The notes under the pieces are model-generated. The model did no database searches. It was not told where the DNA came from and worked only from the letters and a program-made list of their open reading frames with translations. A DNA stretch of 64,000 nucleotides from an uncultured Chitinophagaceae bacterium (lineage in GTDB: Bacteria > Bacteroidota > Bacteroidia > Chitinophagales > Chitinophagaceae), in contig CALLZY010000150.1 of NCBI GenBank assembly GCA_937858715.1, forward strand, positions 1 to 64,000. Reading direction: 5' to 3'. Position numbers and translations under genes: made by a program. This document shows positions 1 through 7,481 of the stretch, piece after piece (positions within the stretch are counted from its first letter, which is position 1; the number at the start of each line of letters is the position of its first letter).

Positions 1-49
1 TATATTAAGAAACGAAACATTAAGCTTCAGGAATAGAATCTGGATTGTA

Positions 50-87
50 TAAAAAATGAGGAGGAAATAGCATTGTAATTTCCTCCT
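50..87 (-). terminator. Rho-independent terminator of fabG
   Basis: Perfect 10-bp inverted repeat (arms 59-68 and 78-87, 9-nt loop). Read on the minus strand it is AGGAGGAAAT, loop, ATTTCCTCCT, then CATTTTTT. It sits about 30 bp beyond the fabG stop, so it should end fabG transcription. Confidence 0.8.
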
Positions 88-119
88 GATCAAAATTATT
101 AATCATGTAAATCGTGGTT

Positions 120-875
120 CTATATATTCAACCCGCCACACACACTCAAAGTCTGCCCGGTTACATACGAAGATAAATATGAGGCCAGGAACAAAGTTGC
201 ATTAGCAATATCTTCAGGAGATGCGAATTTTCCCAGCGGAATTCCGGCTTTGTATTTTTCTGCACCTTCTCCGTCTTTAAGGTAGCTGGTCATATCTGTT
301 TCAACAAATCCAGGAGCGATGGCATTACAACGGATGTTGCGGCTGCCCAATTCTTTGGCCACTGATTTTGTAAAGCCAATAATACCTGCCTTGCTGGCAG
401 CATAGCTGCTTTGACCGGCATTGCCAATTTCTCCAATAATGGAGCTCATATTGATTATAGAACCGCTTCTTGCTTTCATCATCGGACGGATAACCTGTTT
501 GGTCATATAAAAAACACTGTTCAGGTTTACCTGTATTACATCGTTCCACTGCTCTGGGCTCATGCGCATCAGCAGGTTGTCTTTGGATATACCTGCATTG
601 TTCACCAGTACATCTACATTGCCAAATTCTTTCAGTACATCATTTACAAAAGCTTCGCATTGTGCAAAATCGCCAGCATTACTTTTATAGGCCTTTGCCT
701 TTACGCCCATCGCAGTGAGTTTAATTTCAAGTGCAGCTGCCTTTTCTGCACTGCTGTCACTTACGTATGTGAAAGCGACATTAGCGCCATGTTCAGCAAA
801 TTTTATAGCGATACCTTCGCCTATACCACGGGCAGCTCCGGTTACAATTGCGGTTTTACCTTCAAGTAGTTTCAT
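120..875 (-). CDS. fabG: 3-oxoacyl-[acyl-carrier-protein] reductase FabG
   Basis: NAD(P)H-dependent reduction of 3-oxoacyl-ACP in the cytoplasmic fatty acid elongation cycle. The 251-residue protein is a full-length classical short-chain dehydrogenase: cofactor motif TGAARGIG at residues 12-19, NNAG at 92-95, catalytic Ser145, Tyr158 and Lys162 (YAASK), and the PGFVETDM segment after the active site that is typical of FabG. It ends in an intact stop, followed by a strong terminator. The upstream GH3-like gene ends 11 bp before its start and is probably co-transcribed. A generic SDR with another substrate cannot be excluded, but the length and motifs fit FabG best. Confidence 0.88.
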   Translation of the reverse strand: MKLLEGKTAIVTGAARGIGEGIAIKFAEHGANVAFTYVSDSSAEKAAALEIKLTAMGVKAKAYKSNAGDFAQCEAFVNDVLKEFGNVDVLVNNAGISKDNLLMRMSPEQWNDVIQVNLNSVFYMTKQVIRPMMKARSGSIINMSSIIGEIGNAGQSSYAASKAGIIGFTKSVAKELGSRNIRCNAIAPGFVETDMTSYLKDGEGAEKYKAGIPLGKFASPEDIANATLFLASYLSSYVTGQTLSVCGGLNI

Positions 876-886
876 ATTCTTGTTCT

Positions 887-2404
887 TTAATTAATTATTG
901 AATTCAGTTGTTTGATTTCTTCAATCATGGTTCTTTCGTTACTCAGCCTTGGCACTTTGTGCTGTCCGCCCAGCCTTCCTTTGCTGTGCAGCCATTCGGC
1001 AAAGCTTCCTTTTTTCAGTGCATGAACTTCGGGCAGGTGCAATGCAATGCTTTTGTGACGCTTTGCCTCATAATCACTGTTAATGCTTTTTAGGGCATTA
1101 TCCAGTTCTTCAGTAAAAAGGTTAAGGTCTTCAGGCTCTTTCTCAAACTCTATCAGCCATTCATGTGCTCCGTTGTGGGCATCAGTAAAGTACACCGGGG
1201 CGGCAGTGTAGTCATTTACGACCGCTCCTGTTTTTTCGCAGGCAACAGCTATAGCCTTATCAGTATTGTCAACTATTACTTCTTCTCCAAAAGCATTGAT
1301 GTAATGCTTCAGCCTTCCTGATACGATTATTTTGTAGGGTCTTATTGAAACAAATTGAATGGTGTCACCTATAAGATAACGCCACAACCCGCCATTGGTA
1401 CTGATAACTGGTGCATAGTTCTTACCTAACTCCACTTCTTTCAATCCCACTGTTTGAGGGTTGGGCTTTCCGTATTCACTCACCGGCATAAACTCGTAAA
1501 AAATACCATGGTCAGTAAACAGTAACATGCCTTCGTCTCCAGGTTTTTCCTGGGCGGCAAAAAAACCTTCACTGGCATTGTACATTTCAAGGTAATTAAT
1601 GTCTTTGCCAATCAATTTTTTGAACTGTTCTCTGTAAGGAGTGAAAGAAACACCACCGTGCATATAGAGTTCCAGTTCTGGCCACACTTCTGACATAGAT
1701 TGTTTTCCTGTCAATTCCAGTATTCTTTTAAACAGTACCAATGTCCATGTAGGCACACCGGAAATGGAGGTGACATTTTCTTTTATAGTGGCCTGTGCCA
1801 GTTTTTCTATTTTACTTTCCCATTCATCCATCAGGGCAATGCTCAGGTCTGGTGTACGGATCCAGTGTGCCCAGAATGGCAAGTTTTGCAACAATACAGC
1901 ACTCAAATCGCCATATTGGGCATCCTCATTCATTGGGTTTATGTTGTGGCTGCCGCCAATTACCAAACCCTTACCTGCAAGCAAATGAGAATCGGAATGG
2001 TGCAGATAGTAAAGAGATAGCACATCTTTTGATGCTTTATAGTGGCAGTCTTCAAGGCTTTCTTTGCTGATGGGAATGAACTTACTTTTATCGCTGGTTG
2101 TACCACTGCTTTTGGCAAACCAAAAAGTGGGAGTATTCCATAAAACATGCTGTTCGCCCTGCATAATGCGTTCTATGTAAGGTTTTATGTCATTGTACTC
2201 ATGAATGGGCACAGCCTCTTTGAAGGCTTTTACATTAAACAGGTCGGAAAAATTGTACTTTCTGCCAAACTCTGTGTATTGGGCAGATGTGACAATTTCC
2301 TGCAACACTTCCCGTTGTGCATCAAGCGGATTTTTCTTCCAGGCATCAATTCGCCAGAGCCTTGTACGGGCAAGCGATGATATGGCAGGAGTAAGCAGTT
2401 TCAT
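887..2404 (-). CDS. GH3 auxin-responsive-promoter family protein (acyl-acid amido synthetase fold)
   Basis: 505 residues. Family members are ANL-like adenylating enzymes; plant GH3 proteins join acyl acids to amino acids, but the substrate of the bacterial members is not known. Visible signatures are the phosphate-binding stretch FAKSSGTTSDKSKFIP near residue 95, a YNASEGFFA motif in the middle and a GDTIQF-like motif near residue 345, in the order expected for the family. No signal peptide. It is closely followed by fabG (11 bp), suggesting shared transcription, possibly a lipid or acyl-conjugate role. The family assignment is firm; the substrate is unknown. Confidence 0.85.
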   Translation of the reverse strand: MKLLTPAISSLARTRLWRIDAWKKNPLDAQREVLQEIVTSAQYTEFGRKYNFSDLFNVKAFKEAVPIHEYNDIKPYIERIMQGEQHVLWNTPTFWFAKSSGTTSDKSKFIPISKESLEDCHYKASKDVLSLYYLHHSDSHLLAGKGLVIGGSHNINPMNEDAQYGDLSAVLLQNLPFWAHWIRTPDLSIALMDEWESKIEKLAQATIKENVTSISGVPTWTLVLFKRILELTGKQSMSEVWPELELYMHGGVSFTPYREQFKKLIGKDINYLEMYNASEGFFAAQEKPGDEGMLLFTDHGIFYEFMPVSEYGKPNPQTVGLKEVELGKNYAPVISTNGGLWRYLIGDTIQFVSIRPYKIIVSGRLKHYINAFGEEVIVDNTDKAIAVACEKTGAVVNDYTAAPVYFTDAHNGAHEWLIEFEKEPEDLNLFTEELDNALKSINSDYEAKRHKSIALHLPEVHALKKGSFAEWLHSKGRLGGQHKVPRLSNERTMIEEIKQLNSIIN

Positions 2405-2437
2405 TACGCCTGAAAGATAAAATTATTTACGCTAATC

Positions 2438-3199
2438 TCACTTGGTTTTGGCTGTTTTATAAAGTTGGGGGCTATAATAGAAAAAAAGACGGAATGTATT
2501 GTTTTTGTCATACTGATAACCGCTGCTCTTTTGCTGAAAAACGAGCATATAACCGGTGTCAAAACTAAGTGATGGTGTAAGTTGTTCTTTAACACCAATG
2601 AATATCCTGTTTTGATCGAGGGTATTATTTACTACCTCTTTTCCTGCCTGTAACAGAACTTCATCAGCTACAACTAATGAGGGTACTTTCGGGTTCTTGA
2701 AAACAGGAACGGTTAAGCTAAGCAGGTATCGGAAACGGTTAGTGAATTTATTGTTGCCGGTTCTTTTGTCATTTTCAATCTTTTGCTGCCAGCGTTGTTC
2801 ATTCCTGAAACGTTGCAGCACATTTACCTTGCGGAATTTAGAAGTATAAATAACCTGCTCGAATATCCTATTTTCATTTGAGATGGTTTCCCATCCTTCC
2901 TTTGTGGGATAGAGCCACATATGTCCATAACCGGCAGCTACTGACAAGTTTTTATCAACTGAATACTGAACGCCGCCTCTTACTATATTAAAACTGGGAT
3001 GGGCCAGAAAATCATTATGCCTGGTGTGGAAATCAGCCAGAATGGCCCAACGGCTGTTCAGCTTAATTGTGTTATTAATGGAAAACCAGCTTTGGTATTG
3101 CTTGTTTATCTGTTTAGATGTTTGTGCATTGACGGCCACACTCAGAAAAAGAACTAATAAACTTGTCTGTAATACACGGATACATGCGTTGTTTTTCAT
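2438..3199 (-). CDS. DUF2490 outer-membrane-like protein
   Basis: About 253 residues with an N-terminal signal peptide (hydrophobic LLVLFLSVAVNA, cleavage before QTSK). I chose the ATG at 3199; an upstream in-frame TTG at 3232 would add 11 residues before the signal. The mature part is rich in alternating aromatic/polar strands with QYQSWFSINNTIKLNSRWA and late YYSPQLYK, which matches the DUF2490 family of presumed small outer membrane beta-barrels. Function unknown. It lies 33 bp upstream of the GH3-like gene on the same strand. Confidence 0.75.
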   Translation of the reverse strand: MKNNACIRVLQTSLLVLFLSVAVNAQTSKQINKQYQSWFSINNTIKLNSRWAILADFHTRHNDFLAHPSFNIVRGGVQYSVDKNLSVAAGYGHMWLYPTKEGWETISNENRIFEQVIYTSKFRKVNVLQRFRNEQRWQQKIENDKRTGNNKFTNRFRYLLSLTVPVFKNPKVPSLVVADEVLLQAGKEVVNNTLDQNRIFIGVKEQLTPSLSFDTGYMLVFQQKSSGYQYDKNNTFRLFFYYSPQLYKTAKTK

Positions 3200-3257
3200 A
3201 CCGGCAAAGGTAGCTTTTGCAGAAAGGGACAAAGTTGACTTGTGTTAGTTTTTCCCG

Positions 3258-4265
3258 TTAAATCGGCTGATTAAAATCCTGTTCCCAGGCACTGATTATT
3301 TTTTCTTTTAGCATTGCTTTCACCTCTGCTGTTGCAAAACAATGTCTTACAGCTTCCAGGTTACATTTATAAAAATGTGCCTTATCCCAACCAAATGTTT
3401 GTTCCAGCACTTCGTATTCTTTTGTAAGAGTAGTGGGAGTTATAGTGCGGCTATCCGTATTTACACTCATAGACACACCAGTGTTATATATTTTATCAGC
3501 AGTGTGGTCATAAATAGTATCGTAAACATTGGTTTGTATGTTGCTGGTGGGACACACTTCCAGGTGAATATCTTTTTCTTTAAGAAATGAAAGCAGCTTA
3601 TCGTCTTCCGCACTTCTTACACCGTGGCCAATGCGGCTGGGGTGAAAACCTTTCAGTACTTCCCATACACTGTCTGCGCCTCTTGCTTCACCTGCATGTG
3701 ATGTGCACTTAATACCTTTTGCATTGGCATACTCAAATGCTTTCACATGTGCATCGACTGGATAACCCGCCTCGTCACCCGCAATATCAAAACCGCAAAC
3801 TACAGTACCTTTAAACTGCTCAGCCAGCTTCACTGTTTCCATACTTTGTGCTTCGGAATAATTGCGCAGGGTGCAAACAATAATACCTGCCTGCACTCCT
3901 GTATTTATGATTCCTTCATCGGTTGCATCTGCTACGGCCTGCACTACTTCAAAAGGGGTTAGTCCTTTTGCAATATGAAGCAATGGCGCAAACCTGATTT
4001 CGGCATAAATGACATTATCGGTTTTCAACTGTTCAAACAAATCGAGAGTTACCATCCGTAATTGTTCTTTGGTTTGCATCAGTTCAAAGCCTTTTACAGA
4101 ACGGCTGATATAGTCAAGCAGGTCGGTGCATTTGGGCGGGGCAACAAATGAATCGTGGTATTCTTCGTAAGTGATAGCGGGATTGATTTTTTTTACCACA
4201 TCAAAGCTCAGGCTGCAATCAAGATGCAGGTGCAGTTCAACTTTTGGAAGTTTTTGATAGTCCAT
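3258..4265 (-). CDS. add: Adenosine deaminase family protein
   Basis: Zn-dependent hydrolytic deamination of adenosine/deoxyadenosine in purine salvage. 335 residues from the ATG at 4265 (an in-frame TTG at 4274 is less likely). Metal and catalytic motifs in order: HLHLD (H12, H14), TSHAGEARG in the middle, RIGHGVR, LEVCPTSN and SVNTDSRTI. The first motif reads HLDCS rather than HLDGS, and the last reads NTDSRTI rather than the usual NTDDP, so the substrate pocket may differ from that of classical Add. Related deaminases (adenine, 6-aminodeoxyfutalosine) share this fold, so substrate is inferred. Confidence 0.8.
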   Translation of the reverse strand: MDYQKLPKVELHLHLDCSLSFDVVKKINPAITYEEYHDSFVAPPKCTDLLDYISRSVKGFELMQTKEQLRMVTLDLFEQLKTDNVIYAEIRFAPLLHIAKGLTPFEVVQAVADATDEGIINTGVQAGIIVCTLRNYSEAQSMETVKLAEQFKGTVVCGFDIAGDEAGYPVDAHVKAFEYANAKGIKCTSHAGEARGADSVWEVLKGFHPSRIGHGVRSAEDDKLLSFLKEKDIHLEVCPTSNIQTNVYDTIYDHTADKIYNTGVSMSVNTDSRTITPTTLTKEYEVLEQTFGWDKAHFYKCNLEAVRHCFATAEVKAMLKEKIISAWEQDFNQPI

Positions 4266-4315
4266 AATACACAATTCATGTTAAGAGAAGACGGCAAATG
4301 TAAAACTTCTGCGGC

Positions 4316-5002
4316 TTATAATAATTCCGGCAGAATATCTTTTAGGTTCTCAAAGTGTCTGAAATTGGAGTGTTGCACAGATTCTTGCACCACTTCGTGT
4401 GCCCAGGTGGTGTGATAAGGAATATGAACAGCATGGCCGCCAACTGCAAGTACAGGCAGTACATCCGATTTGAGGGAGTTGCCAATCATTAAAAATTCTG
4501 AAGACTGAATATCAAGGTGTCTGATCAGTTTCAGGTAATCGGCTTCCTGTTTGTCGCTCATTATTTCTATGTGGTGAAAGAAATGTTCGATACCTGATTT
4601 CCTAAGCTTGCGTTCCTGGTCAAGCAGGTCGCCCTTGGTGGCCACTACAAGCTTGTATTTTTCTTTTAAGGCGGGCAAAACTTCAGCCACTCCATCCAAT
4701 AACTCAACAGGCTGATTTAATTGCTCTTTGCCATAATCAATAATTTTTTCAATAATAACGGGTGGCACCGTATTATTTGAAATGCGCAGTGCAGTTTCAA
4801 TAATACTGAGGATAAAAGCTTTAACGCCGTAGCCATAAATGGCCATGTTCTGCATTTCGGTTTTAAACAACTCCTGCGAAACAGTATGTTCCGGCATATA
4901 GTCGGCCAGCAACTGGCAGAATTTTTTTTCTGTAGCCAGAAAATAAGGTTCATTCACCCAAAGTGTGTCATCGGCGTCGAAGGCTATGGCTTTGATGGGC
5001 AT
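4316..5002 (-). CDS. HAD-superfamily hydrolase
   Basis: 228 residues. Motif I is AFDADDTLW (nucleophile Asp8 and Asp10) near the N-terminus; a VATKG motif II and a lysine followed by MIGNSLKSDV (motif III/IV region) complete the HAD phosphatase set. The cap between residues 15 and 85 is helical (C1-type). Family members dephosphorylate small metabolites; the substrate cannot be read from sequence. It lies immediately downstream of a toxin-antitoxin pair on the same strand with a 2-bp gap. Confidence 0.82.
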   Translation of the reverse strand: MPIKAIAFDADDTLWVNEPYFLATEKKFCQLLADYMPEHTVSQELFKTEMQNMAIYGYGVKAFILSIIETALRISNNTVPPVIIEKIIDYGKEQLNQPVELLDGVAEVLPALKEKYKLVVATKGDLLDQERKLRKSGIEHFFHHIEIMSDKQEADYLKLIRHLDIQSSEFLMIGNSLKSDVLPVLAVGGHAVHIPYHTTWAHEVVQESVQHSNFRHFENLKDILPELL

Positions 5003-5004
5003 GG

Positions 5005-5319
5005 TTATTTCAATCTTCTTTTAATAAACCGGTTTGAACGGGAGAAATGGATTACTGCGAGAACCTCAATGTGGGTCTCATCAAGCAGGTAGAATATTTT
5101 ATAAGGAAAGCCTGCTGTTATTTTCCTGCGGATATTACCCTTCTGGTTAATTTTTGCAAAAGCAAATGGGGATTGCTGAATTTCTTCAAGAGAACTTTTC
5201 AGTTTTTTTAAAAACCGTTCGCCTAAACCCTCAACTTTATTATTATACCAGGCTGCGGTTTCAATGATTTCATCAGCGGCACCGGGAGATATTGAAATCG
5301 AAAAATTATTCTTTTGCAT
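5005..5319 (-). CDS. RelE/ParE-family toxin
   Basis: 104 residues. The pattern SPGAADEIIETAAWYNNK at the N-terminus, then GLGERFLKKL, a central FAKINQKGNIRRKI and the C-terminal strand HFSRSNRFIKRR are characteristic of ParE-type toxins of type II systems; ParE proteins poison gyrase, RelE proteins cut mRNA on ribosomes. Its start overlaps the end of the upstream antitoxin gene by 14 bp, the usual antitoxin-first arrangement with translational coupling. Which of the two activities applies is not visible. Confidence 0.82.
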   Translation of the reverse strand: MQKNNFSISISPGAADEIIETAAWYNNKVEGLGERFLKKLKSSLEEIQQSPFAFAKINQKGNIRRKITAGFPYKIFYLLDETHIEVLAVIHFSRSNRFIKRRLK

Positions 5320-5554
5320 CAGAACCGCCTTTCATTTTCTTTTTAGCCATTTGTTCGACCTCATCCCATGTCAGGGATTTCTCGTTTCCTTTCCGGTAGG
5401 TTTCTTCCCGTTCTGCAAGTAATTGAATGGTTTCAGGGCTTTCTACTTTTTCCTCATTCTCCCATCCTTCTTCAATGCTCTCCCAAATCTCATCAATGAG
5501 CCTGAGTTTTTCCTTGTCGGACAATTTTTTTATTTCATCCAGGTTGATGGTCAT
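5306..5554 (-). CDS. Addiction-module antitoxin (PF09720-like)
   Basis: 82 residues, highly charged and mostly helical: an N-terminal DEIKKLSDKEKLRLIDEIWESI helix, acidic middle and a C-terminal helix with WDEVEQMAKKK. This is the layout of the small 'addiction module protein' family that neutralises ParE-like toxins. It is upstream of, and overlaps, the toxin gene. No DNA-binding domain is obvious, so autoregulation may be indirect. Confidence 0.8.
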   Translation of the reverse strand: MTINLDEIKKLSDKEKLRLIDEIWESIEEGWENEEKVESPETIQLLAEREETYRKGNEKSLTWDEVEQMAKKKMKGGSDAKE

Positions 5555-5576
5555 GCTTAAAGTTAAAAAGAAAAAA

Positions 5577-6353
5577 TCAATCTTCTTTTAATTTCCCTCT
5601 CGCCTCCTCATGCAACCAGTCCTTCCGTTTCAGTTCAAAGTTTCTTCCCAGGTAGAGGCGTTTTACTTCGTCATCGCTGGCTAATTCTTCAGCTGTGCCG
5701 TGTTTGTAAATTTTGCCTTCAATAAGCAAGTAAGCCCGGTCGCAAATGCTGAGTGTTTCGGTTACGTTGTGGTCGGTAATCAGTATGCCGATGTTTTTGT
5801 ATTTCAGTTTGGCAACAATGGCCTGTATATCTTCTACCGCAATCGGGTCAATACCGGCAAAAGGTTCGTCCAGTAAAATAAATTTAGGATCAACAGCAAG
5901 GGCACGGGCAATCTCTGTTCTTCTTCTTTCGCCGCCGCTCAGTACATCGCCATTGCTTTTGCGCACATGCTGCAGGCGAAACTCGTCAATCAATGCTTCC
6001 AGCCTTTCTTTTTGCTGATGTCTCGTCAGGGATGTCATTTCAAGTACTGCGGCAATATTGTCTTCCACACTTAGTTTACGGAATACTGATGCTTCCTGCG
6101 GCAGGTAACCAATACCCATCTTAGCCCTTTTATACATGGGCAGTTCGGTAATGTCCTGGTCATTCAGGAAAACCTTGCCTTCATTGGGTTTTATTAACCC
6201 AACCACCTGGTAAAATGAAGTTGTTTTACCGGCACCATTAGGTCCCAGCAGGCCGACAATTTCACCCTGGTTTACTTCAAAAGAAACATGGTTCACAACG
6301 GTGCGCTGACCATATTTCTTTACCAAATCCTGTGTGCGGATAGTTACTGACAT
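5577..6353 (-). CDS. lptB: LPS export ABC transporter ATP-binding protein LptB
   Basis: Cytoplasmic ATPase of the LptBFG complex, which extracts lipopolysaccharide from the inner membrane. About 258 residues from the ATG at 6353; an in-frame start 36 bp upstream exists but adds residues unlike the family. Walker A is GPNGAGKTT (residues 37-45), the ABC signature is LSGGERRR, Walker B is [12 protein letters not shown], and the switch His lies in ITDHN. The [10 protein letters not shown] and [18 protein letters not shown] stretches are typical of LptB rather than of generic ABC ATPases. Divergent from metF. Confidence 0.9.
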   Translation of the reverse strand: MSVTIRTQDLVKKYGQRTVVNHVSFEVNQGEIVGLLGPNGAGKTTSFYQVVGLIKPNEGKVFLNDQDITELPMYKRAKMGIGYLPQEASVFRKLSVEDNIAAVLEMTSLTRHQQKERLEALIDEFRLQHVRKSNGDVLSGGERRRTEIARALAVDPKFILLDEPFAGIDPIAVEDIQAIVAKLKYKNIGILITDHNVTETLSICDRAYLLIEGKIYKHGTAEELASDDEVKRLYLGRNFELKRKDWLHEEARGKLKED

Positions 6354-6451
6354 ACCCCGCAAAAATAAGGCTTGCCGTACTGATAACACCTGTTCGTTTG
6401 ATTTTTATGATTTACTTATTATTTTGCTGCCTGTATCTTAGATTTGTGGCC

Positions 6452-7402
6452 ATGAAAGTGACAGATCATATAGCACAGGCAAAAGACACCTTGATTTCGT
6501 TTGAAGTGCTGCCGCCACTTAAAGGAAAGGGCATTGATGCGTTGTATAAGCACCTCGATCCGCTGATGGAGTTTAAGCCTTCGTTCATCAACGTTACTTA
6601 TCACCGCAGCGAACATGTGTTTAAAAAACGTTCTGACGGGACATTCGAAAAAGTGATTGTTCGCAAAAGACCGGGCACTGAAGCTATCTGTGCTGCTATT
6701 ATGAACAAATACAATGTGGACACTGTGCCACACCTTATCTGCGGCGGGTTCTCTTTGCAGGATACAGAAGATGCTTTGCTTACCCTCAGCTACCTGGGCA
6801 TTGACAATGTGCTGGTGCTGCGGGGCGATGCCGCCAAGAATGAAGCTGCTTTTGAACCGGAACCAGGCGGACATAAATATGCCAGCGACCTGCTGAAACA
6901 GGTTGTAAACCTTAACAACGGTGTTTACTTAGAAGATGAACTGAAGGGGACTAATAAAACCAATTTCAGTATTGGAGTGGCAGGATATCCTGAAAAGCAT
7001 TTTGAGGCACCCAACATGGATACTGACCTGCAATACCTGAAGGCAAAAGTGGATGCAGGTGCCGATTATATCATTACACAAATGTTTTTCGACAATGCCA
7101 AATACTTTGCCTTTGTGGATGCCTGCAGGGCAATTGGCATTACAGTTCCCATCATCCCGGGACTGAAACCTATTTATACCAAGAAGCAACTTACCATACT
7201 GCCTAAAACATTTCATATTGATATTCCAACAGACCTGTCGAATGAAATACTGAAATGCAAAACCGATGATGATGTATTGAAAATAGGCGAACGCTGGCTG
7301 CTGGAGCAATCAAGGGAATTAAAAAAAGCAGGCGTACCTGTGCTGCACTACTACACCCTGGGCCGGCCTAAGATGGTTGCTGATGTAGTGAGGGAGTTGT
7401 AA
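6452..7402 (+). CDS. metF: Methylenetetrahydrofolate reductase
   Basis: FAD-dependent reduction of 5,10-methylene-THF to 5-methyl-THF for methionine synthesis. 316 residues from the ATG at 6452, whose MKVTDHIAQAKDTLISFEVLPP start fits the family; an earlier ATG at 6398 adds a hydrophobic stretch not seen in MetF. Conserved features: FEVLPP, FINVTYHRS, the TVPHLICGG segment, VLRGD, YPEKH and the TQMFFDN motif. Folate/FAD-binding TIM barrel throughout. Monocistronic: lptB diverges upstream and a terminator-like hairpin follows. Confidence 0.92.
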   Translation: MKVTDHIAQAKDTLISFEVLPPLKGKGIDALYKHLDPLMEFKPSFINVTYHRSEHVFKKRSDGTFEKVIVRKRPGTEAICAAIMNKYNVDTVPHLICGGFSLQDTEDALLTLSYLGIDNVLVLRGDAAKNEAAFEPEPGGHKYASDLLKQVVNLNNGVYLEDELKGTNKTNFSIGVAGYPEKHFEAPNMDTDLQYLKAKVDAGADYIITQMFFDNAKYFAFVDACRAIGITVPIIPGLKPIYTKKQLTILPKTFHIDIPTDLSNEILKCKTDDDVLKIGERWLLEQSRELKKAGVPVLHYYTLGRPKMVADVVREL

Positions 7403-7444
7403 GGGAGGGGGAACCACGATTAAAGCGGATTAAGACGGATTGTG

Positions 7445-7467
7445 AGGATAGAGAAAATCCTTTTTTT
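7445..7467 (+). terminator. Weak Rho-independent terminator after metF
   Basis: Five-bp stem AGGAT/ATCCT (7445-7449 and 7457-7461) with a 7-nt loop, running into an unbroken T tract. The stem is short, so this is a modest call; its position between the convergent metF and the TonB-type gene supports it. Confidence 0.5.
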
Positions 7468-7481
7468 ATTTGCCAAAGGTT